Of a stretch of DNA of 39,958 bases, positions 26,077 to 32,857 are shown in pieces; within the stretch, counting starts at the first letter, position 1; the number at the start of each line of letters is the position of its first letter. The notes beneath the pieces were generated by a model that was given only the letters and a program-made list of their open reading frames with translations, did not search any database and was not told the DNA's origin. Made by a program: the position numbers and the translations under genes. Source of the stretch: Coriobacteriia bacterium (GTDB lineage: Bacteria > Actinomycetota > Coriobacteriia > Anaerosomatales > PALSA-660); NCBI GenBank assembly GCA_025361885.1, contig JANYJF010000049.1, positions 1 to 39,958 of the forward strand. The letters are read 5' to 3'.

Positions 26077-26177
26077 GCTCATCCCTTTCTCCGTAACACG
26101 ACACGTGCTGCTGCAAGAGCCTGTCTGCGACAAACCGTACACGTGCACTGGATACTCCCGCCCTCCGGGATTCACGG

Positions 26178-26207
26178 AGTGTATCAGACCGTGAATACGG
26201 GCTACAA
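26178..26207 (-). promoter_or_regulatory. candidate promoter of the liv operon
   Basis: On the minus strand TTGTAG (26207-26202), an 18-base spacer and TACACT (26183-26178) lie about 100 bases before the binding-protein start. Region 26083-26522 holds no intact gene, so this promoter, the palindromes at 26235-26261 and a decayed fragment account for most of it. Confidence 0.45.
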
Positions 26208-26234
26208 GACATCCGCACGACGGCTGCGGAATCA

Positions 26235-26261
26235 TGCATTTCGAATGCACGTAACGTGCAT
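26235..26261. promoter_or_regulatory. overlapping palindrome cluster, candidate operator upstream of liv
   Basis: TGCATTTCGAATGCA (26235-26249) is a palindrome with a 3-base centre and 6-base arms. It overlaps the perfect palindrome ATGCACGTAACGTGCAT (26245-26261, 8-base arms and one central base). They lie 28 to 54 bases upstream of the -35 box of the liv promoter, a normal position for an activator or for a multimeric regulator such as Lrp. A related half-site pair (GTGCAT ... ATGCAC) occurs in front of cysK. Confidence 0.5.
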
Positions 26262-26375
26262 AAGCCCAGTCGTGTGCTAGTTTTCGAGATGGCATATACC
26301 GCATCAAGTATGCAATGACACCCGATGCATCCCGTCACAGATGGACGCCATTGAGCCCCGACGACAGGAACCGCA

Positions 26376-26522
26376 CCCCCGAGATAGACCAACGACGGAG
26401 TACCGCGCGACGTCGGCCAGCTCGTGTCCGAGAAGGAATGCGACGACGCCGAGCGGTCCGAGGGCGAGCCCGTCGGACGCTCGCCCGCTGAGGACGCCCT
26501 GCCGTGGCGGAGCGACATGCTC
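26376..26522 (-). pseudogene. possible decayed fragment of a LysE-type exporter
   Basis: Read directly after the rrf2-like stop codon in the same frame, this stretch translates to 49 residues without a start codon. The second half, LALGPLGVVAFLLGHEL followed by ADVARYSVVGLSRG, resembles a transmembrane segment of LysE-family exporters, where GHxLxDxxWYSxV is the recurring pattern. The Trp of that pattern is Arg (CGG, one change from TGG). The flanking sequence loses the family resemblance on both sides. I judge it a remnant, but chance cannot be excluded because only about 30 residues match. Confidence 0.3.
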
Positions 26523-26939
26523 CTAGATGTAGTACATGGGCGACGAGACCGCGTCGAGCTCGGCCTGCCGCTTCGACAGGGACGAGAGGTCCACGGCCTC
26601 GAGCTCGCTCTCAAGACGGGCGGCGGCCTCGGCCCACATCTCACTCACGGCCGAGCCCGTGATGCGCGGGACGTCGAGCACGTCGCCCTGCAGAGCCCGC
26701 ACGATCTCGGCCACCGATATCTCTGACGCGGGACGGGCGAGGGCGCAGCCGCCGCCCGCCCCGCGCTGACACGTGATCAGGCCCCGCTTCGCGACTGAGG
26801 TGAGCTGCTGCTCCAGGAAGCGTCGCGGCAGTCCGAGCTCGTCCGCCAGGTCCCCGGCGACAACGTACTCGCCGACGGGGACGGCCGCCAGCGCGGTCAA
26901 GGCGCGCAGAGCATAGTCGAGACGCTGTGAGACGCGCAT
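26523..26939 (-). CDS. Rrf2-family transcriptional regulator
   Basis: 138 residues from the ATG at 26939. The N-terminal winged helix is clear (RVSQRLDYALRALTALAA, then the recognition-helix region LGLPRRFLEQQLTSVAKRGLITCQRGAGGGCALARP). Rrf2 proteins usually sense Fe-S state or sulfur metabolites. The three-Cys cluster site of IscR/NsrR is absent; the only two Cys (TCQRG, GCALA) lie in the wing. In this respect it resembles Bacillus CymR, the cysteine-metabolism regulator that senses through CysK. It starts 2 bases after the cysK stop, so the two are coupled. Confidence 0.88.
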   Translation of the reverse strand: MRVSQRLDYALRALTALAAVPVGEYVVAGDLADELGLPRRFLEQQLTSVAKRGLITCQRGAGGGCALARPASEISVAEIVRALQGDVLDVPRITGSAVSEMWAEAAARLESELEAVDLSSLSKRQAELDAVSSPMYYI

Positions 26940-26941
26940 CG

Positions 26942-27901
26942 TCAGCTCCCGTAGCCTTCCCACAGTACCGTCGACAGATAGCGCTCTCCGGTGGACGGCG
27001 CGACGGTGACGATGGCCTTGCCCGCGGCCTCGGGCCGAGCGGCGACCTTCAGTGCGGCCACTACGTTCGCGCCCGACGAGATGCCCACGAACACGCCCTC
27101 TTCCGCCGCCAGCCGACGCGCCATCGCGACTGCCGCGAGACCTTCGACCGTCAGGACCTCGTCGAGCACGTCGAGGTCGAGCGTGACGGGGATGAAGTTG
27201 GCTCCGATGCCCTGGATGACGTGAGGACCGGGTGTGAGCGGCTGGCCGGCGAGCGTCTGCGTGATGATCGGCGACTCGGCCGGCTCCACGGCGATCGCGA
27301 GGGCGGAGCCGTACCTCTCCTTGAGGTACCGGCCGGCGCCGCTGACCGTCCCGCCGGTCCCGACACCCGCGATGAAGGCGAAGAGCTGCTCGTCGCCCAG
27401 CGCGGCCTCGACCTCTGGCCCGGTCGTCTCGTAGTGCGCGCGGGGGTTGGCGGGATTCTCGAACTGCCCGGGGATGAATGCGCCGGGGATGGAGTCGGCG
27501 AGTTCCCTCGCCTTGTCGACCGCGCCTTTCATGCCGAGCGCCTTGTCTGTGAGCACGAGTTCAGCGCCGAAGGCGGCCAGCAGCTTGCGGCGTTCGATCG
27601 AGAAGCTCTCAGGCATCGCGAGTATGACGCGGTAGCCACGCTGGGCTCCGACGAGCGCGAGTGCGATCCCTGTGTTGCCCGAGGTCGGCTCGATGATGAC
27701 CGACCTGCCCGGCTCGATGACCCCGCGGGCCTCGGCGTCGTCGAGCATCGCGCGGCCGATGCGGTCCTTGACCGATCCGCCTGGGTTGCGGGACTCGAGC
27801 TTGACGTACACGCGACCAGGCAGACCCTCGTCCAAGCGCGTGAGCCTGACGAGCGGGGTGTCGCCGATCGTGTCGATGACTGTGGGGAGCTGGCTGGTCA
27901 T
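26942..27901 (-). CDS. cysK: cysteine synthase (O-acetylserine sulfhydrylase)
   Basis: PLP enzyme making cysteine from O-acetylserine and sulfide. 319 residues from the ATG at 27901 behind GGAGG; the track start lies 13 codons upstream. The PLP lysine is in KLESRNPGGSVKDRIG, the substrate loop is EPTSGNTGIALA, the phosphate-binding GVGTGGTVSGAGRYLKE is intact, and EEGVFVGISSGANV closes the site. The C-terminus is ERYLSTVLWEGYGS; the terminal Tyr-Gly-Ser lacks the terminal Ile often needed by partner proteins of CysK. It is transcribed with the downstream Rrf2 regulator. Confidence 0.96.
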   Translation of the reverse strand: MTSQLPTVIDTIGDTPLVRLTRLDEGLPGRVYVKLESRNPGGSVKDRIGRAMLDDAEARGVIEPGRSVIIEPTSGNTGIALALVGAQRGYRVILAMPESFSIERRKLLAAFGAELVLTDKALGMKGAVDKARELADSIPGAFIPGQFENPANPRAHYETTGPEVEAALGDEQLFAFIAGVGTGGTVSGAGRYLKERYGSALAIAVEPAESPIITQTLAGQPLTPGPHVIQGIGANFIPVTLDLDVLDEVLTVEGLAAVAMARRLAAEEGVFVGISSGANVVAALKVAARPEAAGKAIVTVAPSTGERYLSTVLWEGYGS

Positions 27902-27924
27902 GTCGCGCCTCCTGGAGCGCCGAT

Positions 27925-27989
27925 GTGCATGTGGATGCACCGAAGATACCCCACGGCGGGCTATAGTCTCAAGCGATTCAACGCACCAA
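27925..27989 (-). promoter_or_regulatory. cysK promoter with palindromic operator candidate
   Basis: On the minus strand TTGGTG (27989-27984), 18 bases, TATAGC (27965-27960) forms a plausible promoter. Between it and the ribosome site lies the inverted repeat GTGCATGTGGATGCAC (27925-27940), with 6-base arms and a 4-base centre, well placed for repression. The adjacent Rrf2 regulator is an obvious candidate ligand of this site, by inference only. Confidence 0.5.
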
Positions 27990-28102
27990 CATCATGCTAT
28001 TGGTGCTTTTCAAGCGCTGCAACCTCCGGTGCGCTAGGCTGTGGTTCGAACGCGAGGTGCCCGCGCGCGATACGCCGGGCAGGAGATCGGGGCTGGGCGA
28101 GC

Positions 28103-28402
28103 ATGCCGAATTCGTTTTGGGCGTGGACCATCGTGACCATCGGGATCGCCACGGTGGCGGGTCTTACACGCGACCGGTACGCCGCGCCCTGGGGCGCGGG
28201 TGCCGCGTGCGCCATGGTTCTCGAGGCGCTTCGTGTCGACCCGCGCTGGGGATGGGCGGCCTTCCTCCTAGTGTCGAGCGCTCTCTTCGTGATCCTCAAC
28301 GTGCGACGCGGGAAACACAGCCGCGGGTCGCGGGTCGGGGGCGCCGGTCGAGAAGGAGTTCCCGCCGAGACTCGGGACTCCGAGCGTCCCGTCCGGGACT
28401 GA
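28103..28402 (+). CDS. small two-helix membrane protein, NfeD-like
   Basis: 99 residues. The ATG at 28103 is the only start in frame; AGGAG lies 17 bases upstream, so initiation looks inefficient or the true start is different. Two hydrophobic segments (SFWAWTIVTIGIATVAG and WGWAAFLLVSSALFVILNV) flank GAGAACAMVLEALRVDPR, a pattern like the membrane domain of NfeD/SppA-partner proteins. A basic, Gly-rich tail follows. The soluble OB domain of full NfeD is absent. It ends 16 bases from the convergent FTR-Rieske gene with no clear terminator. The function is unknown. Confidence 0.5.
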   Translation: MPNSFWAWTIVTIGIATVAGLTRDRYAAPWGAGAACAMVLEALRVDPRWGWAAFLLVSSALFVILNVRRGKHSRGSRVGGAGREGVPAETRDSERPVRD

Positions 28403-28418
28403 CCGCTGAGGCTCCGCT

Positions 28419-29072
28419 TCAGATGCGGACGAAGACCTCGCCACCCAAGACGGTGACGGCGAAGGTGCGGACGTCGGCGTCGGGATGGTCGGTCGTCCCG
28501 GTGCGCACGTCATACCGCCATCCGTGCCAGGGGCACATCACGAAGTGGCCGTCGAGGTACCCCTCGCCAAGCGGCGCCCACAGGTGCTTGCACACGTTCT
28601 CGAGACAGAAGAACTCACCGTCGACGCGGAACAGCGCGAGCTTCCGCTTCCCCACCGCGACCACGCGACCTTGGCCGTCGGCGAGATCGCCGGTCGCCGC
28701 CACCCTCACGTCGACGGGACCATCCGGCGCCTCGATCACCCCGTGCAGCGTACTGCCGTCTTCGACATCGGTGCGGATGAACAGCCCGCACCAGCACTTG
28801 CTCATGGCGGAGAACTGGTCGGTATAAAACGGGATGCACGGGCAGACGATCTTCAGGTCTTCCTTCGGGTCGCCGGTGCGCATCCGGCACGGGCAGTAGA
28901 CGTCCCCGTCACGGTCGAGGACCTCGATCTCACCCTCCAGCACCATCGCGACGAAGTCCTCGTCGGTGTTGAACTTGTAGCCGAGCCGGGCCGCGAACGG
29001 GCCCATATAGGCCTTCAGGTCGTCGATCGTTGTGCCCGGCGAGAACCGGCGCTTGGACGTGGCGTCGCTCAC
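28419..29072 (-). CDS. ferredoxin:thioredoxin reductase catalytic domain fused to a Rieske [2Fe-2S] domain
   Basis: 217 residues. Residues about 8-108 form the FTR catalytic subunit. CPCRMR, CPC and CWCGLF are arranged as CPC-x14-CPC-x13-CWC, supplying four ligands for the [4Fe-4S] cluster and the redox-active disulfide. The last motif is normally CHC; the His is Trp here. From about residue 118 a Rieske domain follows with C-K-H-x16-C-P-W-H, giving two Cys and two His ligands for a [2Fe-2S] cluster. FTR catalytic chains are usually free-standing with a variable chain, so this fusion implies electron entry through the Rieske center. The GTG start overlaps the stop of the glutaredoxin gene by 4 bases (GTGA), which ties the two together. 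Confidence 0.9.
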   Translation of the reverse strand: MSDATSKRRFSPGTTIDDLKAYMGPFAARLGYKFNTDEDFVAMVLEGEIEVLDRDGDVYCPCRMRTGDPKEDLKIVCPCIPFYTDQFSAMSKCWCGLFIRTDVEDGSTLHGVIEAPDGPVDVRVAATGDLADGQGRVVAVGKRKLALFRVDGEFFCLENVCKHLWAPLGEGYLDGHFVMCPWHGWRYDVRTGTTDHPDADVRTFAVTVLGGEVFVRI

Positions 29073-29314
29073 AGGTGCAACAGCTTCTGCATCTTGGGCT
29101 TGTTGAAGCCCACGATGACCTCACCATCCACTTCGATGACAGGGAACGACGTGCCGCCGGACAGCCGTTTGACCTCGGAGACGGCCTCCTCGCGCTCGGA
29201 CCCGGTCAGCATATCGACCTCCACCACGTCGAACGAGACACTGTTCTCTTCCAGATACTTGCGCGCCATCTTGCAGTACGGACACGTGGATAGCGCGTAG
29301 ACCTTGGTAGCCAT
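29069..29314 (-). CDS. glutaredoxin-like protein (NrdH/GrxC type)
   Basis: 81 residues from the ATG at 29314 (GAGAGGG upstream). STCPYCKMARKYL is the dithiol active site CPYC, and GGTSFPVIEVDGEVIVGF supplies the cis-Pro (FPV) and the glutathione or thioredoxin reductase contact region. It has normal length for a glutaredoxin-like protein. The next gene in the operon is an FTR, so the natural reductant is likely ferredoxin-linked rather than glutathione or NADPH. The track's 272-residue ORF is a shadow extension. Confidence 0.9.
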   Translation of the reverse strand: MATKVYALSTCPYCKMARKYLEENSVSFDVVEVDMLTGSEREEAVSEVKRLSGGTSFPVIEVDGEVIVGFNKPKMQKLLHL

Positions 29315-29417
29315 GCGATTCCCTCTCTTCCGCGACGGGCGCGCCGCTTCCGGCGCGGGATGTGGTGTATCTTCCCCTTCTGGGGGCTTGGCTTTGACGC
29401 AACGGGCGGGAGGCCAC

Positions 29418-29963
29418 ATGTCGACGAGATCCACGGAAGCGAGCGACGACGAGCCCGTGCGGACCGGGCGGCGCAGATGGTTCATAATCACGCTCGCCGC
29501 GATCGCCGTGCTCGTGGCGTGCGTAGCCGGCCTGTGGTGGGCGATCACGGCGGCCTCGAGCGCAGGCGACGTAGCGGTCGACAAGCGCGAGACGCTCGCG
29601 CTCAAGACGCGGTGGCAGGCGTCGTATGACGCCATCCTCCCCATCGCGAAGGACTTCGCGAGCACAACCGGCCCGACGCTGGACTCCGCCGCATACCGCT
29701 CCCGTGTCGCAGCCGCACGACTGGTCGTCGATGCGATCAGCGACGCGCCGCTCACGCTGCGGGGTAACCGCGACCTTCGCGACTCGACGCTGTCGGGGGC
29801 CTCGGAAGTGCTCGACGGGATGGAGGCCTTGCTGCAGGCGGCATCGAAGAACGACACATCCGCGGTCGATGCCGCGGCCGGCACCATCGATCAGGGCACC
29901 ACGACGCTCAAGGACGCCGGCGCCGCCCTCGACGCCAAGATCGCCGCGAGAGGGTGGCGGTAG
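29418..29963 (+). CDS. membrane-anchored extracytoplasmic helical protein
   Basis: 181 residues from the ATG at 29418 with GGGAGG upstream; the track start is 38 codons early. After a basic N-terminus (RTGRRR) there is a single membrane helix (FIITLAAIAVLVACVAGLWW), then about 140 outside residues rich in Ala, Asp and Thr that read as a long helical bundle (KTRWQASYDAILPIAKDFAS, ARLVVDAISDAPLTLRGNRD). VACVAG could be read as a lipobox, but the hydrophobic stretch continues. No family assignment. It diverges from the glutaredoxin gene and precedes the WYL regulators by 101 bases. Confidence 0.65.
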   Translation: MSTRSTEASDDEPVRTGRRRWFIITLAAIAVLVACVAGLWWAITAASSAGDVAVDKRETLALKTRWQASYDAILPIAKDFASTTGPTLDSAAYRSRVAAARLVVDAISDAPLTLRGNRDLRDSTLSGASEVLDGMEALLQAASKNDTSAVDAAAGTIDQGTTTLKDAGAALDAKIAARGWR

Positions 29964-30064
29964 CGCGGATACGCGCCCCACGACTGCAAGCCTGTTTCGT
30001 CCTGGTGCCACAGGGTGTATGAAGATACATGACGGATCGCCACGATCGGCCCGGGGAGGATCGT

Positions 30065-31060
30065 ATGGCTGACGGCTCCGGCTCGCGCACACCCGCCGAA
30101 CGCAGGGCGGCCACGCTCCTCTCCCTGCTCGTCGACGCCCGCGGTCCCGTCCCGGTCCCGGCGCTCGCGGTCGCGGTTCACGAATACGCCGAGCTCGACC
30201 CGGAAGGGGCCGACGCAGCGGTCCAATCCGACGTGGACCGGCTGCGAGGCTTCGGGCTGGTCATCGACCGGGTACGCGAAGGTTCGAGCGCGGCCTACGC
30301 CATCGCCGACTCCTCATGGCAGCACAAGCCGCTCATCCTCACGGATGAGGACCGCCGGTTGCTCATGCGGGCCGAGGAGATCGCAGGAGATCCGGACGCC
30401 GGGTCCAACCTCGCTCGCGGGCTCTCGGAGATAGCCGGCGGCGCACCGGGGCAGCGGACCGGGGCAGTGACCGTCTCGCTCAGCTCTCGCGATCCGTCAG
30501 CCGCGTCGCGCGCGGGCTCGTACAGTCGTCTGCACAGGCTCGCGGGGTTGATGACCGAGCGCCGGACAGCGGGATTCGGATATCCAGCTCCGGACGGTGA
30601 GATGGTCGAGAGGATGCTCGACGTCCACGGGCTTGGCGCCTCGCAAGGCGTCTGGTTCGCGGTCGGCATGGAACCCGGTGACGACGTGGCACGCGCGTTC
30701 GCCGTGACGCTGATGCGCGGACCGGTCGTCGCACTCGGCGATCCGGGGTCCTACGAGATCCCTGACGGATTCGACCCGATCGCCTTCCTCGCGCTCCCGT
30801 GGCGCGCAGGTCCCTACCCGCAGCCCGCTACAGTGCGTTTCGATCCTGAGATCGCCGCCTTCGCCTCAACCTGCCTCGAGGACCTGCCCACCAGACGACT
30901 GGACGACGGCGGCGTCGAGGCCCGGTTGCTCGTGGGCGACCTGGAGCGTTTCGTCCACTGGGTGCTCGCCTACGGCACGCACGCGACGATCTTGGCGCCG
31001 AGCCGGGCCATCGACATCGCCCGGCGAGTCCTCGAGGGGGTGGCCGCACGCCATGCCTGA
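30065..31060 (+). CDS. PafB-like WYL-domain transcriptional regulator
   Basis: 331 residues. The ATG at 30065 is preceded by GGGGAGG and preferred over the ATG at 30029. An N-terminal helix-turn-helix (RRAATLLSLLVDARGPVPVPALA) is followed by a WYL-type region (SRLHRLAGLMTERRTAGFGYPAPDGEMVERMLDVHGL, then GVWFAVG with the WYL-like core WFA) and a C-terminal WCX-like extension. PafB with PafC regulates DNA-damage genes in mycobacteria. Here the pair is conserved but no proteasome gene is in the window. The next gene overlaps by 8 bases. Confidence 0.8.
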   Translation: MADGSGSRTPAERRAATLLSLLVDARGPVPVPALAVAVHEYAELDPEGADAAVQSDVDRLRGFGLVIDRVREGSSAAYAIADSSWQHKPLILTDEDRRLLMRAEEIAGDPDAGSNLARGLSEIAGGAPGQRTGAVTVSLSSRDPSAASRAGSYSRLHRLAGLMTERRTAGFGYPAPDGEMVERMLDVHGLGASQGVWFAVGMEPGDDVARAFAVTLMRGPVVALGDPGSYEIPDGFDPIAFLALPWRAGPYPQPATVRFDPEIAAFASTCLEDLPTRRLDDGGVEARLLVGDLERFVHWVLAYGTHATILAPSRAIDIARRVLEGVAARHA

Positions 31061-31775
31061 CGCGCCGATGGTCAGCGAGCCCGAAGCCGCCGCCATGCTG
31101 CTGATGGTCCAAGGCGTGCGGGCCGGGCTTGGCTCGGAGGAAGCGGTCAGACATCTTACCCGCGCCCTGGCGAGGGTGGCCGGACTGCCGCCGCAGGTGT
31201 CTCCATGGGCCTTCGACCACCCGTTCCCCGACGGCGGTGTCCTGTCCGTGGTGCAGCGCGCGATCTGGTCCGACCTCCTCATACGGGTCGGTCACCTGCA
31301 GCAGGACGGCGAGCTCCGCGAGCTGGTGCTGGAGCCATATCATGTTCGCCTCGAGGGCGGCTACTGGTATCTGCTGGCACGCGTCGCCGACGACGGCCGG
31401 GAGCGCGTCGTTCGCTTGGACAAGGTCCGGTGGGCACAGACCGAGCGGGGCTTCACGCCGAGGCCGCCGGACCTGGACGTCTACGCGGACGGAGTGTGGA
31501 TCCCCTCGGAACCCGGAACCAAGGCGACAGTCGTCTTCGGAGCCCCGGTCGCGGCCTACGCGCGGGAGCGTTGGGGCCCGGGCGAGCCGGACGACGAGGG
31601 CGGCGTGCGGATCGAGATCGGCTATCGGCGGCCGGAGTCGCTCGTGCGCACCCTGGCCCAGTTCGGGAGCGACTTCGAGGTGATAGCCCCCGCCGAACTG
31701 CGCTCGGCCGTTCGCACCCGGGCCCTCGCGACCCTGGCGGCGCTCGGTGGCCCGGACTCCGCGTGCCGAGCCTGA
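31053..31775 (+). CDS. PafC-like WYL-domain transcriptional regulator
   Basis: 240 residues; start ATG 31053 overlaps the upstream gene by 8 bases. The N-terminal about 65 residues are helical with a weak DNA-binding pattern. The WYL motif is literal (GGYWYLLARV), followed by the charged RVVRLDKVRW strand and a C-terminal region. This is the PafC partner of 30065-31060, likely acting as one unit. WYL domains are thought to bind a nucleic-acid or nucleotide signal. Confidence 0.8.
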   Translation: MPDAPMVSEPEAAAMLLMVQGVRAGLGSEEAVRHLTRALARVAGLPPQVSPWAFDHPFPDGGVLSVVQRAIWSDLLIRVGHLQQDGELRELVLEPYHVRLEGGYWYLLARVADDGRERVVRLDKVRWAQTERGFTPRPPDLDVYADGVWIPSEPGTKATVVFGAPVAAYARERWGPGEPDDEGGVRIEIGYRRPESLVRTLAQFGSDFEVIAPAELRSAVRTRALATLAALGGPDSACRA

Positions 31776-31934
31776 ACAGAAGCTCCTGCGGCGCGCGCGG
31801 TCGTGGGGCCGGGTTCGATCCGCGTTCGGGGCGGAGCGCGAACTATCCTGAGGCGGGATCATGAGCGGCGAGGTGTTCCGTACGTATCCAGCGGTAGCAT
31901 GACGGCGGTCTGACGACGAGGGCGGCGAGGCGCG

Positions 31935-32819
31935 ATGTGCCAGTTTTGCGTGAAGCATGGCGACGGCAAGAGGTGGTATCTCGAGGCGTCTACCTATGCG
32001 CACGACCTCGACCAGGATTTGAAGCGGCGCGAGTACCTCATCGATTTCGTACGCGACTTCGGGGACAGCCGCGAGTGGACGAAGCGCACCATGCCGCTGC
32101 TCGATCGCGCTCCCGAGCCGATACGCGGTGTCGGAGCGGCGCTGTTCACCAGGACCATGAAGAAGAACCACTTCGGGCAGCCGGTGCCCATCGAGGAGTG
32201 CGCACGGATCTTCGATATCGCAACGTCGGTCGTGCGCCTGCCCTGCCCGTGTCGCTACCACGCGGGAACGCCGGACGAGGGCTACTGCCTGGCGATCACG
32301 ACCAAGCCGATCGACGCCTTGCTGGAAGAGGCCTTCGCCGCCTACGATGTCGGGCCTGACGTCTCGAAGTTCCAGCGCCTCACCAAGACCGAGGCCATGA
32401 AGCTGCTGCGTCGCGCCGAGGACGAGGGACTCATGCATTCGGTGTGGACGTTCCAAAGTCCGTTTATCGGCGCCATCTGCAACTGCAACATCGAGAGCGG
32501 CTGCATGGCGATGGATCTCACCGTCACGCACCGCGCGCCCATCATGTTCAAAGGCGAGTACATCGCGCGGGTGGACGAGGAGACGTGCCTCGGCTGTGCC
32601 GCCTGCGTCGAGCGCTGCCCGTTCGGGGCGATGGCCATCGACCCCGCATCCCAGCGCGTCGTGATCGACGCGGAGGCATGCTATGGTTGCGGCACGTGCA
32701 GGTCGGGCTGCGCTTTCGACGCGATCACTCTGCGCGACCGGACGACCGGCGAGCCGCTCACGGTTCCGGACGCCGCCGCGGGCGCGACCGATCCCGCAGC
32801 GATGCCGGCGGCCGTCTGA
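31935..32819 (+). CDS. multi-cluster iron-sulfur (ferredoxin-like) protein
   Basis: 294 residues. It starts MCQFCVKHGDGKRWY, a two-Cys N-terminus recurrent in this uncharacterised family. Further cysteine motifs are LPCPCRYHAG and ICNCNIESGCMAM. The C-terminal quarter is a bacterial 2[4Fe-4S] ferredoxin (CLGCAACVERCPFGAM and CYGCGTCRSGCAF). It is soluble and cytoplasmic. Many cysteines outside the ferredoxin part suggest at least one more cluster or metal site. It starts after a 159-base gap and is 38 bases ahead of the GH26-like gene, so they may be co-transcribed, but no functional link is evident. Confidence 0.88.
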   Translation: MCQFCVKHGDGKRWYLEASTYAHDLDQDLKRREYLIDFVRDFGDSREWTKRTMPLLDRAPEPIRGVGAALFTRTMKKNHFGQPVPIEECARIFDIATSVVRLPCPCRYHAGTPDEGYCLAITTKPIDALLEEAFAAYDVGPDVSKFQRLTKTEAMKLLRRAEDEGLMHSVWTFQSPFIGAICNCNIESGCMAMDLTVTHRAPIMFKGEYIARVDEETCLGCAACVERCPFGAMAIDPASQRVVIDAEACYGCGTCRSGCAFDAITLRDRTTGEPLTVPDAAAGATDPAAMPAAV

Positions 32820-32857
32820 CACGCTGCAACGATAACGCGAACGCAGGGGAGATCTCC

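Noticed and set aside
31811-31822. tRNA T-loop-like GGTTCGATCC
   Set aside because: No surrounding cloverleaf, acceptor stem or anticodon arm can be drawn.
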